A stretch of DNA of 64,000 nt from an uncultured Lachnospiraceae bacterium (GCA_910585715.1 CAJUEX010000009.1:1-64000); one strand, 5' to 3'; shown: positions 40,924-50,763, numbered from the stretch's first letter. The notes: a model not told the origin generated them from the letters alone. Translations and numbers: made by a program.

Positions 40924-42420
40924 ATGCAGAAAGTCTATCTGGTAGGGGCAGGCCCCGGTGATAAAGAATTGATAACGGTAAAGGGATTACGGTTGTTGCA
41001 GGAATGCGATGTGGTTATTTATGACAGGCTGGCTTCTTTTGAACTGCTTGAAGAGGTAAGGACGGACTGCATAAAAGTTTTTGTGGGAAAAGAGCCGGGC
41101 TGCCATTCCATGGACCAAAAGGAAATCAACCGGCTGCTTGTGGAATACGGAAAAAAATACGACAATGTTGTCAGATTAAAAGGGGGAGACCCCTTTGTGT
41201 TTGGCAGAGGGGGAGAAGAGGCAGAAGCATTACAGCAGGCAGGGCTTTCCTTTGAACTGGTTCCCGGTGTGACTTCTGCCGTTGCAGTGCCGGAATGTGC
41301 CGGCATTCCTGTTACCCACAGAGGCATGAGCCAAAGCTTTCATGTTATTACCGGTCACACAGGGGATGGGAGAAATGCTTTGACGGAAAATTATGACATG
41401 CTTGCCAGATTAGACGGGACGCTTGTATTTTTAATGGGGCTTGGAAACCTGAAGGAAATTACGGAAAGGCTTATGTTTTATGGAAAGGATAAAAACACTC
41501 CGGCAGCAGTAATTGAAAAGGGAACCACCAGGGAAGAAAGAGTAGTCAGAGGAACCTTGGAAACTATTTACCATAAAGCGGGCATTGCAGGGCTTTCCTC
41601 TCCTGTAGTGATTCTCATAGGGGAGACGGCGGGACTTTCATATAAAAAAGAGAAAAAGCACTCTGGAAAGCTCATTGGTATTACAGCAACCCCTCATACG
41701 GCGCATAAATTAAGGGAAGCATTGGAGCGGGAAGGCTTTCAGGCAGTGGAAGCCTGCAACATGGAAGTGGAGGAAATCAGGGAAGCAGAGCAGCAGGATA
41801 AGCTGAAAGAAGCCTTTTTCCGGTTAGAAGAATATCAGTGGATTTTATTTACCAGCCCAAACGGAGTGAGAATATTCTTTGAGCGGGCAAAGGCGGAGGG
41901 GATTCAAAGCCTTGGGGGATTTGGAATGAAATTTGCCGTAATCGGAAGCGGAAGCAGGGCAGCATTAAGGGAATACGGAATAGAAGCGGACTTTATGCCA
42001 ACAACCTATACTTCTAAAAATTTTGCATTGGAATTTGTAAAGCAGGCATGTCCGAAAGAGAAAGTCCTGCTTCCAAGAGCAAAGCAGGGCAGCAGGGAAA
42101 TCACCCGGATATTAAATGAACATGGCTTTGACTATGAAGAAGTTTCCATTTATGATGTAAAAGGAAGCCTGTGTGCGGATAAAGAAGCTCTTGAAAAAAT
42201 AGACTGTTATGTGTTTGTCAGCGCTTCCGGCGTAAAAAGCTTTTTTAGTCAAATACAGGAAAAGGTGCCGGATTATCGTTTTCATGGAAAGATTGCCTGT
42301 ATCGGTCAGATAACCGGAGAAGAAGTGGAAAGACAGGGCTTTTCTGCACATATATTGGCACAGGTCAGCGACGTGGAAGGGCTGGTAGAAAGTATCCGGA
42401 AAGATTATGCTATGCCCTGA
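40924..42420 (+). CDS. cobA-hemD: Fused uroporphyrinogen-III methyltransferase / uroporphyrinogen-III synthase
   Basis: A 498-residue bifunctional enzyme. Residues 1-245 are the SAM-dependent methyltransferase: VYLVGAGPGDKELITVKG, YDRLAS, RLKGGDPFVFGRGGEEAEAL, VPGVTSA, GIPVTHRG. Residues about 250-498 are the synthase (ILFTSPNGVRIFFERA, FVSASGVKSFF). This fusion is common in Clostridia. Together with the upstream dehydrogenase it yields sirohydrochlorin, the branch point to siroheme and cobalamin. GAGGT precedes the ATG. Confidence 0.95.
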   Translation: MQKVYLVGAGPGDKELITVKGLRLLQECDVVIYDRLASFELLEEVRTDCIKVFVGKEPGCHSMDQKEINRLLVEYGKKYDNVVRLKGGDPFVFGRGGEEAEALQQAGLSFELVPGVTSAVAVPECAGIPVTHRGMSQSFHVITGHTGDGRNALTENYDMLARLDGTLVFLMGLGNLKEITERLMFYGKDKNTPAAVIEKGTTREERVVRGTLETIYHKAGIAGLSSPVVILIGETAGLSYKKEKKHSGKLIGITATPHTAHKLREALEREGFQAVEACNMEVEEIREAEQQDKLKEAFFRLEEYQWILFTSPNGVRIFFERAKAEGIQSLGGFGMKFAVIGSGSRAALREYGIEADFMPTTYTSKNFALEFVKQACPKEKVLLPRAKQGSREITRILNEHGFDYEEVSIYDVKGSLCADKEALEKIDCYVFVSASGVKSFFSQIQEKVPDYRFHGKIACIGQITGEEVERQGFSAHILAQVSDVEGLVESIRKDYAMP

Positions 42421-42521
42421 CGGCTTTCCTGCCCATAAAAATCTGCCGGTACTTCCAAAATAGAGTGAACTATAAAAACAGATTAGATGAAAAAAACAGG
42501 AAAAGATTGGAGAAGACTTGA

Positions 42522-43502
42522 ATGAAAAGAATGCGCAGACTGCGGGTAAGCCGACAAATGCGGAGGCTGGTAAGGGAAACCAGCGTGGAAAGAGGGGATT
42601 TGGTATACCCTGTTTTTATTATAGAAGGGGAAAATATCAAAAATCCCATAGCATCCATGCCGGGTATTTATCAATATTCCATAGACAGGCTGGATGAGGA
42701 GCTTGACAGGGTAAGACATGCGGGCATAGGTGCGGTGCTGTTATTTGGCATTCCTGCCCATAAGGATGAAGCGGGAAGTGAAGCTTATGCCAAAGACGGG
42801 ATTACCCAGAGGGCAGTGAGGTTTATAAAGGAAAGAATACCGGAGCTTTTGGTTATTGCGGATGTGTGCCTTTGTGAATATACGTCCCACGGGCACTGCG
42901 GGCTGGTTTCCCATGGAGAAGTCCTGAATGATGAAACCCTTCCTCTGCTTGGAAAGATGGCGGTTAGTCTGGCAGAGGCGGGAGCTGATATCATTGCCCC
43001 CTCTGATATGATGGATGGCAGGGTTGCATATATCAGAGAAGCATTGGACAAGGCAGGATACAGCAATATTATGATAATGGCATACAGTGCCAAGTTTGCC
43101 TCCGGCTATTATTCTCCTTTTCGGGATGCGGCACACTCGGCTCCGGGCTTTGGAGACCGGAAAACCTACCAGATGGATTTTGCCAACCGAAAGGAGGCAA
43201 TCAGGGAGTGGAAGGAGGATATTGAAGAAGGAGCGGATGTGATTATGATAAAGCCCGCCCTTGCTTATTTGGATATCGTCAGAGAAGCGGCGGACAGAAC
43301 CGAATATCCTATTGCCGCCTACAATGTGAGCGGGGAATATTCCATGGTAAAAGCGGCGGCAGCAAATGGCTGGATTGATGAAAAAAGGATTGTTATGGAA
43401 AATATGACGGCAATAAAAAGAGCGGGGGCAAAAATCATCATAACCTATCATGCTATTGATGTGGCAGCTTGGCTTAAGGAGCAGGAGGAAATGGATGAAT
43501 AA
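42522..43502 (+). CDS. hemB: Delta-aminolevulinic acid dehydratase (porphobilinogen synthase)
   Basis: A 326-residue enzyme joining two 5-aminolevulinates. The zinc-type cysteines (DVCLCEYTSHGHCG) and the two active-site lysines (AYSAKFASGYYSPFRDA and MIKPALAYLD) are present. It ends with an 8-base overlap with hemL, so the two are co-translated. Length is normal. Confidence 0.96.
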   Translation: MKRMRRLRVSRQMRRLVRETSVERGDLVYPVFIIEGENIKNPIASMPGIYQYSIDRLDEELDRVRHAGIGAVLLFGIPAHKDEAGSEAYAKDGITQRAVRFIKERIPELLVIADVCLCEYTSHGHCGLVSHGEVLNDETLPLLGKMAVSLAEAGADIIAPSDMMDGRVAYIREALDKAGYSNIMIMAYSAKFASGYYSPFRDAAHSAPGFGDRKTYQMDFANRKEAIREWKEDIEEGADVIMIKPALAYLDIVREAADRTEYPIAAYNVSGEYSMVKAAAANGWIDEKRIVMENMTAIKRAGAKIIITYHAIDVAAWLKEQEEMDE

Positions 43503-44775
43503 AACGAAATCGGAACAATTATTTGAACAGTCCGGGAAATGTATTCCCGGAGGCGTCAACAGTCCGGTAAGGGCATATCAGGCAGTAGGTAGCACCCCTG
43601 TTTTCATAGAAAGAGCCAAGGGCTCAAAAATATATGATGTGGATGGACGGGAGTATATCGATTATGTCTGTTCCTGGGGTCCCTGTATTCTGGGACATTG
43701 TGACAAAGGCGTCATAGAAGCCGTAAAACAGGCATGTGACAAAGGGCTGACTTTTGGAGCGCCTACAGAAGCAGAATATGAGTTGGCAATGCTCATAAAA
43801 GAATGTATGCCTTCCATGGAAATGACAAGGCTTGTAAGCTCGGGAACGGAAGCGGTAATGAGCGCTGTCAGGGTTGCAAGAGGCTATACGGGAAGGAAAA
43901 AGATTGTAAAGTTCAGAGGGTGCTATCACGGACATTCCGACGGGCTTTTAGTAAAAGCAGGCTCCGGCGCCATGACTCAGGCGGTGCCGGACAGTGCAGG
44001 GGTTTTAGAGGATTTTACGAAGCACACGTTGATAGCCGAATATAATGGGGAAGCTTCCGTAAAGGAATTGTTTGAAGCGGAAGGAGAGGATATAGCGGCA
44101 GTTATTGTGGAACCGGCAGCAGCCAATATGGGAGTGGTGCCTCCCAAGGAAGGCTTTCTGCAATTTTTAAGAGAGATTACAAAAAAGTATGGTGCTTTGC
44201 TTATATTTGATGAGGTCATTACCGGATTCCGGCTGGCATTGGGAGGAGCACAGGAGTATTATGGAGTGACGCCCGATTTGACCACTCTTGGAAAAATCAT
44301 CGGGGGAGGGATGCCTATAGGAGCTTATGGAGGAAAACGGGAAATCATGGAGGTTGTGGCGCCTATAGGTCCTGTTTATCAGGCAGGAACTTTGTCGGGA
44401 AATCCGGTTTCCACCGCTGCAGGAATTGCAACCTTATCTGCATTAAGACAGGGAGGCAGCAGGCTGTATAAGGAGCTGGAGGAAAAAGGGAAAAAACTGG
44501 CAGAGGCGGTAAAAGAAGCATTTGGAGACAGAGTTTGGGTCAACAGGGCAGGCTCTTTGCTGAGTGTGTTCTTTACAGGGGAAAAGGTGACGGATTATCA
44601 AAGCGCTGCCTGTTCTGACGGGGAAGAATATGCAAGGTATTTTCATTATCTGCTGAAACATGGGATATATACGGCGCCTTCCCGGTTTGAGGCTGTGTTT
44701 TTATCGGCAGCGCATAGCCATGAGGATTTGGAACGGACAATAGAAGTGATAAAAAGGGCAGGAAAGGAATTATAA
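43495..44775 (+). CDS. hemL: Glutamate-1-semialdehyde 2,1-aminomutase
   Basis: A 426-residue pyridoxal-phosphate enzyme converting glutamate-1-semialdehyde to 5-aminolevulinate. ATG 43495 follows AGGAGG inside the hemB end. Motifs: PGGVNSPVRAY, MTRLVSSGTEAVMSA, the Schiff-base lysine in TTLGKIIGGGMPIGAYGG and the Asp of LLIFDEVITGFR. With hemA it supplies 5-aminolevulinate to hemB. It closes the tetrapyrrole run; a lipoprotein gene follows 13 bases later. Confidence 0.96.
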   Translation: MNKTKSEQLFEQSGKCIPGGVNSPVRAYQAVGSTPVFIERAKGSKIYDVDGREYIDYVCSWGPCILGHCDKGVIEAVKQACDKGLTFGAPTEAEYELAMLIKECMPSMEMTRLVSSGTEAVMSAVRVARGYTGRKKIVKFRGCYHGHSDGLLVKAGSGAMTQAVPDSAGVLEDFTKHTLIAEYNGEASVKELFEAEGEDIAAVIVEPAAANMGVVPPKEGFLQFLREITKKYGALLIFDEVITGFRLALGGAQEYYGVTPDLTTLGKIIGGGMPIGAYGGKREIMEVVAPIGPVYQAGTLSGNPVSTAAGIATLSALRQGGSRLYKELEEKGKKLAEAVKEAFGDRVWVNRAGSLLSVFFTGEKVTDYQSAACSDGEEYARYFHYLLKHGIYTAPSRFEAVFLSAAHSHEDLERTIEVIKRAGKEL

Positions 44776-44788
44776 CAGGAGGATGCTT

Positions 44789-45397
44789 ATGAAAAAGAAA
44801 ATAATTCTGGCAGCATTTGCGGCAGTGCTTACAGCAGGGATTTTAACAGGCTGCGGCAATAAGGAGAAAGAAATAACGGATGATATGGAAATTATGACAG
44901 GCGACAGTCTGGAAATAAATCCGGAGGAAGGGGAAGCGGAAGAAACAGAGGAGTCAGAAAACGCTGCAGTGGAAATGAAGGGAACTGTTACGGTCTTAGC
45001 AGGAGCAACACCCTATGGGGAAATACTGGAACAGGCAAAGCCTTTGCTGGCAGAAAAGGGCTGGGAGCTGGAAGTGACGATTCAGGACGATTATGTACAG
45101 GCGGATGAGGCTGTGGAAAAAGGTGAATTTGATGCATGTTACTTACAGACGATTTCCGATTTGGACAGCTTTAACAAAGAAAAGGGAGCCCATTTGGTAA
45201 ATGCCGCCGAAATCCATTACGGGATGTCTGAGCCATCCCAATCCTCACAGGCAGACAGTGATGCCAGTATTATTGCGGTAAAAGAAGGGAACCAGGAAAG
45301 TGAAGGAATTCAGGCATTGATAGAAGTATTAAAATCAGGTGAAATCAGGTCGTTTATAGAAAATACTTATGACGGAGCGATAGTTGCCTGTGAATAG
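44789..45397 (+). CDS. Shortened NlpA/MetQ-like substrate-binding lipoprotein
   Basis: A 202-residue protein from ATG 44789 (AGGAGG six bases before). The lipidated Cys is residue 22 (ILTGC) and an acidic linker follows. The rest matches the first lobe of methionine-type binding proteins (VLAGATPYGEILEQAKPLL, YVQADEAVEKGEFDACYLQ, DSFNKEKGAHLVN) and then jumps to their last segment (IIAVKEGNQESEGIQALIEVLKSGEIRSFIE). The ~90-residue second lobe of the usual ~270-residue proteins is replaced by a short Ser/Gln linker. No transporter genes are adjacent, so ligand binding is doubtful. Confidence 0.82.
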   Translation: MKKKIILAAFAAVLTAGILTGCGNKEKEITDDMEIMTGDSLEINPEEGEAEETEESENAAVEMKGTVTVLAGATPYGEILEQAKPLLAEKGWELEVTIQDDYVQADEAVEKGEFDACYLQTISDLDSFNKEKGAHLVNAAEIHYGMSEPSQSSQADSDASIIAVKEGNQESEGIQALIEVLKSGEIRSFIENTYDGAIVACE

Positions 45398-45440
45398 AAG
45401 TAAAAATAAAAAATGAAACAATAAATGAAACATAAAATAA

Positions 45441-45493
45441 AAGAAGTCATATAAGGAATATCATGGAACATTCCCTATATGATTTCTTTTTTT
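45441..45493 (+). terminator. Terminator at the end of the tetrapyrrole/lipoprotein operon
   Basis: A long stem (AAGAAGTCATATAAGGAATA against TTCC.TATATGATTTCTT) with a following T-run of seven. It lies 43 bases after the lipoprotein stop and also faces the converging membrane-protein gene. Confidence 0.85.
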
Positions 45494-45507
45494 GCTTTCC
45501 AGAGCCT

Positions 45508-48501
45508 TTACTGCCGGATTTTCAGCAAACGGGCTTCCTTAACCTGAAAATTCAGAGGAAATGTTTCCCCGTCTAAGGTGCAGTCTGCCGTAATGGTAAT
45601 AGAAGAAATCCGATTCAGCAGCCAGTTTGGGTTCATGCCCATGGGAATTAACAGCTTTCCGTCTTTTATCGTGCAGGTGACGGATTGTATGCGGTTTTTT
45701 GCAGTTTCTTCATCAACGCCAAGGGCCTGAAAGGATACAGTAACGGTTCCGGAAGGAAAATAGATCATGACACCTCCCAGGCCCGCAGGGGCGATTTCCA
45801 GATATAGAAAATCGTATTCTGTTCCTGAAAAGTCCCCCTGACAGCTGTAAGATTCCTGATAAGCAGTGGTTTGCAGGTATTCTAATATATTTTTTTCCCT
45901 TATAAACAGGGAAGAGAGAGTTTCCATGGAACTGCCAAAGGAGCTTGGAACAAGGCCCAAATGATGTCCATATTCCTCTCCGGTGAAATAATCAAGGTAA
46001 TTATCAGAAGACTGGCTTCCGTAAATCTGTTCATATAACCGGGCAGGATAAAAGGCATGGTCTTTCGCCTTATACAGATACCCCTTTTCCCACATCCAGT
46101 AATAAAGATAGTAATTGCTTTCTCCATTGATTAAAAAAATAACAGGCAAGTTCTTTTCTGCCGTTTCCATAATGGCTTTTTGGGCAGCATAGCCCTTTGC
46201 AGCGGGAATAAAGCCGGTGGCGCATGCTTTTACATGATTGAAATAGTAAAAGCCTTGTCCGTCAAAGCCCAGATAGGTGGTATCTTCAGCCACGGCACGG
46301 CATTTTTGAATGACTTTTTCATAGTCGTTAATGTAGTGAACCTGGTCGCTGATGAAAAAGCCGGAGCCCAGTCTTTTTGCAGTTTCTTTGGAAATATCCA
46401 AATCATCAGCTCTTAAAAATCCTTTGGGAACCGTATAATAAGTAAACAGCTTGTCACTATCATCCAGCAAAATGTCCGAGCTGCCATTGGGGTACACCCA
46501 CATATTGGGAAATTTCATATCCTCTACCTTTGTATAAAGTATCATGGGCAGAGAAAAGGAAGCTGCCGCAATAAGAAACACAAAAGACCGGGAAAATCTT
46601 TTCCCGTAGGAAATCAATAATACCGGAAGAAACATGCCTGAAACGGCAATGAGCACAGGCGCTGTTCTGGATAAAATCATGTTGTAGTCCGCTCTTACCA
46701 ACGTATAGGAATAAGAGACCGATAACGTGATTGCTCCTGCAGCCAGACCGAACAGAAGGGAGGGGCAGGAAAGCTTTTTTGTCTTTTTATATACTTTTGC
46801 GGAAACCAGAATATATTTTAATAACAGATAAAACAAAAGCCATACACCCAGCATGGGCAGAAAAGCCCTTAAACATACATAACACATGTTTTTGGAATTT
46901 CCTTCTGATAAAAGGGGAAGGAAATTTGAGGGAGCAGACTGGCCCAGTAAAGAAATCCCGTCTGCCAGCACTGTTTGAGAGGAATAAGTTAAAGTGTGAT
47001 TTAATAATTTTGCCAGCAATGGCACAGAAAGGACAACCGGAATCAGGCAAAGCAGCCAGCTTATATAGAAAGAAGGTTTTTTCAAATCCGCCTTTAAATC
47101 TTTGGACTTAATATAAGTAATGAACTGCCAAAGCCCCAAAGGAGCCAGTCCCAGCAAAAGGGCGGCGCCAAACAATGGATAGTAAAGTCCCGATAAAAAG
47201 CAGCTGAATATATAGGAAGGAAGCCATAAGCCCTTATTTTCAACAAGCTTTGGAAGGGTCAGAAGAAGAAGGACAGGCAGTACCATGTATTGCCTGTTGT
47301 AGCTTGGCAGGGCAAACAGCACTGCCAAGCACAGAGCCCAATGGGTGCCCGCATGTTTTGCCAGAAGATACATAGTCAGCATTGAGAACAAAACAACTGT
47401 TATTGAAATGGAAGGGGAATAATCGGAAACAGTGCCATTTAAAAAAATATTTTGTATAGTGCCGTTTACCATAGGAAAAAGGCCGGAGACGGGAGTATAT
47501 TCCGTATACAGCTTTTGTCCCAGTTCAAATACCTGCTGCCATGGAATCATCTGTTCCCCGTGATGGTGCTGGTCCGGCTGGGCATACATGGGAGCAGCCG
47601 AAAAGGAATTATAAATAAAAATCAACACAGGGGCTGCCATGGAAACCAGCCGGTCTTTTTTCTTCCATAAAGAGAAAACAGACCCTTCAAAAACTAAAAA
47701 TAATATACCAAAAAATAAATAGTAAAAGGGCGCATAAGGAATCCGGATAAGGGTATTTTGGTAAAGATAAGTGTCTACAAGAAATACAACCAGCAAAAAA
47801 GGTAATAAAAACTGAAGCAGCACAATGGCGGAAGAAATCCATTTCTTTTTTTGAAAGAAAATACAGCTTCCTAAAAATAACAGTGAAATAACGAGTGTTA
47901 CAATATATAAGGCTGTAGTGCTTATATTTCCTTTTGTGGTAAAATAGCTGATAATTGTAAAAATACTTAGTATGCCGTAATAGGTAAAAAGCACGGTAAG
48001 CAGTATTTCCTTATAAATGTCCCGAAAGAAAATATAAGAAAAGGCCAATAGAGCCATGCCGATGAGAAGAGGTATGGAGCAGGTCTGATAAAGTCCGTAG
48101 CGTAACAGACAGGGGAGCAGCAACAATATTAACTCCGGAGCCATGTATTTGTCAGAAAAGTTCTGAAGGGATTTTTTGCATTTTGAGAAAAAGCAGAGCT
48201 GAAAGGATGCTCTTTTGAGTAATAATAAAATAAGGGATAAAAGAAGGAGTCCAAGGAAAAGCAGGCACCAGAACAGTTGAAGCTCGCCGGATTTGGAAAG
48301 CCCGGTAATGGCAGGGTGCTCGATGATAATATCTGTAAATTTTTCCGTTTTTTCAGAAAGATGCCCCCAGAAATAATAAAAAAGAGCACCGCAAATTCCC
48401 GTGGCAATAACAAAAGCCAGAAAAAGTTCCCCGATTTCTTTTGAAGCATTGCTTTCTTTCCTGTACAAATCATCCTTTTTATTACGAAACTGTTCCTTCA
48501 A
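45508..48501 (-). CDS. Large polytopic membrane protein, GT-C-like
   Basis: A 997-residue protein from TTG 48501 with GGAGG in front. About 15-18 membrane segments fill the first ~690 residues; the last ~300 form an extracytoplasmic soluble domain. The loop near residue 305-345 (QPDQHHHGEQMIPWQQVFELGQKLY), acidic and His-rich after a membrane segment, resembles the first large loop of dolichyl-phosphate-mannose type (GT-C) glycosyltransferases. It probably moves a sugar from a lipid carrier to a wall polymer or protein. No sugar-nucleotide genes are near. Confidence 0.75.
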   Translation of the reverse strand: MKEQFRNKKDDLYRKESNASKEIGELFLAFVIATGICGALFYYFWGHLSEKTEKFTDIIIEHPAITGLSKSGELQLFWCLLFLGLLLLSLILLLLKRASFQLCFFSKCKKSLQNFSDKYMAPELILLLLPCLLRYGLYQTCSIPLLIGMALLAFSYIFFRDIYKEILLTVLFTYYGILSIFTIISYFTTKGNISTTALYIVTLVISLLFLGSCIFFQKKKWISSAIVLLQFLLPFLLVVFLVDTYLYQNTLIRIPYAPFYYLFFGILFLVFEGSVFSLWKKKDRLVSMAAPVLIFIYNSFSAAPMYAQPDQHHHGEQMIPWQQVFELGQKLYTEYTPVSGLFPMVNGTIQNIFLNGTVSDYSPSISITVVLFSMLTMYLLAKHAGTHWALCLAVLFALPSYNRQYMVLPVLLLLTLPKLVENKGLWLPSYIFSCFLSGLYYPLFGAALLLGLAPLGLWQFITYIKSKDLKADLKKPSFYISWLLCLIPVVLSVPLLAKLLNHTLTYSSQTVLADGISLLGQSAPSNFLPLLSEGNSKNMCYVCLRAFLPMLGVWLLFYLLLKYILVSAKVYKKTKKLSCPSLLFGLAAGAITLSVSYSYTLVRADYNMILSRTAPVLIAVSGMFLPVLLISYGKRFSRSFVFLIAAASFSLPMILYTKVEDMKFPNMWVYPNGSSDILLDDSDKLFTYYTVPKGFLRADDLDISKETAKRLGSGFFISDQVHYINDYEKVIQKCRAVAEDTTYLGFDGQGFYYFNHVKACATGFIPAAKGYAAQKAIMETAEKNLPVIFLINGESNYYLYYWMWEKGYLYKAKDHAFYPARLYEQIYGSQSSDNYLDYFTGEEYGHHLGLVPSSFGSSMETLSSLFIREKNILEYLQTTAYQESYSCQGDFSGTEYDFLYLEIAPAGLGGVMIYFPSGTVTVSFQALGVDEETAKNRIQSVTCTIKDGKLLIPMGMNPNWLLNRISSITITADCTLDGETFPLNFQVKEARLLKIRQ

Positions 48502-48569
48502 AGCTTTTCCTCCGTTACCGTTTTTCCTGTTTCTTATCAGTTTTGGCAGATGTAGCAGAAATATAATTC

Positions 48570-48598
48570 ATTTTAGTATATTTTCTGTTTCTTGGCAA
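48570..48598 (-). promoter_or_regulatory. Promoter of the 997-residue membrane protein gene
   Basis: On the minus strand TTGCCA (48593-48598) and TAAAAT (48570-48575), 17 bases apart, about 70 bases before the TTG start. Confidence 0.65.
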
Positions 48599-48660
48599 GA
48601 AACTTAGAAAGTGAATTGTTATAAACGGTTAAGCAAAAATGCAATGGGGACAATGGGGAT

Positions 48661-48689
48661 TTGACAAATAATTGACTGATAGGTATGAT
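48661..48689 (+). promoter_or_regulatory. Promoter of the 541-frame membrane protein gene
   Basis: TTGACA (48661-48666) and TATGAT (48684-48689), 17 bases apart. Its position rules out the earliest possible start (48672) and supports ATG 48720. Confidence 0.75.
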
Positions 48690-48719
48690 AAGATTATGGA
48701 GAAAAAAGGAAAAATTCAA

Positions 48720-50297
48720 ATGGAAAAATTAATAAAATACTGTAAGGAAAAAGAAAACATAACAACTGCTATATTTCTATCGGTCAATTTTATTTTGATT
48801 GGCGCAATGTGTCTTTTTTTCCTTCTTAAGCCGGACAATTTAATGCATTCCGATACTACGGCAGAAGTGATTTTATCAAAGCTTCTGGCAGATGAAAACA
48901 AACTCATTACAAAAAGCTGGTACTATTCCACGGAAATCAGGATTGTTTATTCCCAATTGCTTATGATGCCGCTGTTTAAGGTTTTTTCCGATTATCGTCT
49001 GGTAAAAACCTTATCCGTATTCATTTTTTATGCTCTTTTAATAGCGGCATATGTATATGCAGGGAAGAAATATGAATTGAAGAGACCCTGGCTGCTTATG
49101 GGGATGACATTTTTATTTACACCATTATCCAATGAATATCTGGATATGATGTTCATTGGGTGTTTTTATACCAGTCAGGTAATATGCACCTTTTTGATTT
49201 TGGGACTCTTCGTAAAAAAAAGAGAGGACAAACATCCCAAAGCCAGTCTGGTTTTTTTGATAATCTTAAGCTTTCTGCTGGGATTATCCGGTCTTCGGTA
49301 TCTGGCAAGCCTTTTTATACCTTTTATAATAGCGTTTGTTATGGTTTTTCTGGAAAAAGAAGACATAAGAAAACTGGAAAAAGAAGAGCTTATGGGCTTT
49401 GTTCCCATAGCGGCCTCTTCCTTCAGTGCTTTTCTTGGTTTTCTTGGCAATAAGCTGTACCTGTCAAAAAACTATTCCTTCGATACCACTTCGGAAGTGG
49501 TGTTTGTAGAACTGTCCAAGGTGCCGGAACGGTTTATGAATTCCCTAAAGCTTATGGTGGAGTTTTTCGGCTATTATCCCGTGGAGGCAGTCAGCGGCAG
49601 GGGAATGGTCAATGCTCTGAAATGCTTATTTTTCTTATTTTTTGCAGCAGTTATTGTTTATCTGTTCAAAAATCGGAAGACTCTTTTAAATAAAAAACAG
49701 CAATTGTTATTATATTATTTTCTGGCATGCTTTCTCATTAACTGGTACATGCTTATTTTCACTGAGGTACTGATGCAGTATCGTTACTGGCTGCCCGTAT
49801 ATGTGGTAGGAGTATTGCTTCTTGGGACTTTTTTTCAGGTATATCGTCCGGCCAATCAACTAAAAAGACCTGTGCTGATTCTGGCGGCAGCAGTGATAAC
49901 CCTTAGTTCCCTTTACGGAGAGCTGTGGCAGGATGTAAAGTACAATGACTGTGAAAAACGATACGGTTATATGGCATTTTTACAGGAGCAGGGCTATACT
50001 TTTGGCTATGCCACTTTTTGGAATTCCAGCGTAACGGAATATTTGAGCAACGGAACCATTGAGGTTGGTAATCTGGGAGGAGAAAACGGAGTGGCGGCGC
50101 CTTACGAATGGCTTAGTAAAAAAGCATATTATCAGCCGGGTTATCATGAAGGAAAAACTTTTCTGTTATTGGCGAGAACGGAAGAGGCAGGTATGTTGAA
50201 GGGGGATTTTACGGTGATGGAAGATGGGGTAAAGGTGTATGAGGATGAGTATTATGCGGTTTATGAGGGGGAGGGGATGTATTTGTTTTCGGAGTAG
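48720..50297 (+). CDS. Polytopic membrane protein, GT-C-like
   Basis: A 525-residue protein with AGGA nine bases before ATG 48720. About 10-11 membrane segments, with an acidic first loop (NLMHSDTTAEVILSKLLADENKL, then WYYSTEIRIVYSQLL) as in GT-C glycosyltransferases, and a soluble C-terminal stretch of ~110 residues. It is divergent from the 997-residue protein; the two may serve the same surface polymer. It is a probable lipid-linked sugar transferase, but no catalytic motif is certain. Confidence 0.72.
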   Translation: MEKLIKYCKEKENITTAIFLSVNFILIGAMCLFFLLKPDNLMHSDTTAEVILSKLLADENKLITKSWYYSTEIRIVYSQLLMMPLFKVFSDYRLVKTLSVFIFYALLIAAYVYAGKKYELKRPWLLMGMTFLFTPLSNEYLDMMFIGCFYTSQVICTFLILGLFVKKREDKHPKASLVFLIILSFLLGLSGLRYLASLFIPFIIAFVMVFLEKEDIRKLEKEELMGFVPIAASSFSAFLGFLGNKLYLSKNYSFDTTSEVVFVELSKVPERFMNSLKLMVEFFGYYPVEAVSGRGMVNALKCLFFLFFAAVIVYLFKNRKTLLNKKQQLLLYYFLACFLINWYMLIFTEVLMQYRYWLPVYVVGVLLLGTFFQVYRPANQLKRPVLILAAAVITLSSLYGELWQDVKYNDCEKRYGYMAFLQEQGYTFGYATFWNSSVTEYLSNGTIEVGNLGGENGVAAPYEWLSKKAYYQPGYHEGKTFLLLARTEEAGMLKGDFTVMEDGVKVYEDEYYAVYEGEGMYLFSE

Positions 50298-50311
50298 AGG
50301 GGGGAGAGGAC

Positions 50312-50553
50312 GCGGCAGAGGGAGGCGGTATGGTGCTATGGGTTGCTGCGGTGTTTTTGCAGGCGTTTTTCCTAAACAGGCTGATGTGGGTGGTGGTGGC
50401 GAACGGGTCGCCCTATAGCGCCTTCCATGGCGCAATAGGGCTAAAATTGCCGTCCATGGCAATTTTACCCTGGGTATAGAACAGCCTGTTAAGGAAAAAT
50501 GCCTGCAAAAACAATGCAGCAACCCATAGCACCATACCGCCTCCCTCTGCCGC
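50312..50553. repeat. Very long hairpin element 1
   Basis: Outer arms 50312-50349 and 50516-50553 are perfectly complementary over 38 bases. The pairing continues inward with a few mismatches (50350-50383 against 50482-50515), giving about 70 bp of stem. The 98-base loop holds two more hairpins (GCCCTAT/ATAGGGC around 50410-50441; AAAATTGCC/GGCAATTTT around 50442-50465). It contains no convincing gene. Terminal sequence GGGAGGCGGT is shared with element 2. Confidence 0.85.
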
Positions 50554-50685
50554 TGTTTCTTCTCAGGCTGTACTCTTAGATGGGGGAGTTGGAAAGGGGG
50601 ATGTTTGCTTTGGAAGGTTTTAGTGGATTGAGCAAGAGAAAGATTGCTTCTGGAAGGTGTTTCTAAAGGAAGTGTTATTTATAAT

Positions 50686-50763
50686 GCTGCTTATATGAGG
50701 TGCTGTTTTATGAGATGTTACTTAAATGAGCTGTTATTTAAATGAGGCGCTATTTAAAGGGGT
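50686..50763. repeat. Degenerate 16-bp tandem repeat
   Basis: About five units of the form GTTATTTAAATGAGGC with 15-16 base spacing lie between the two long hairpin elements. They hold no gene. Confidence 0.6.
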
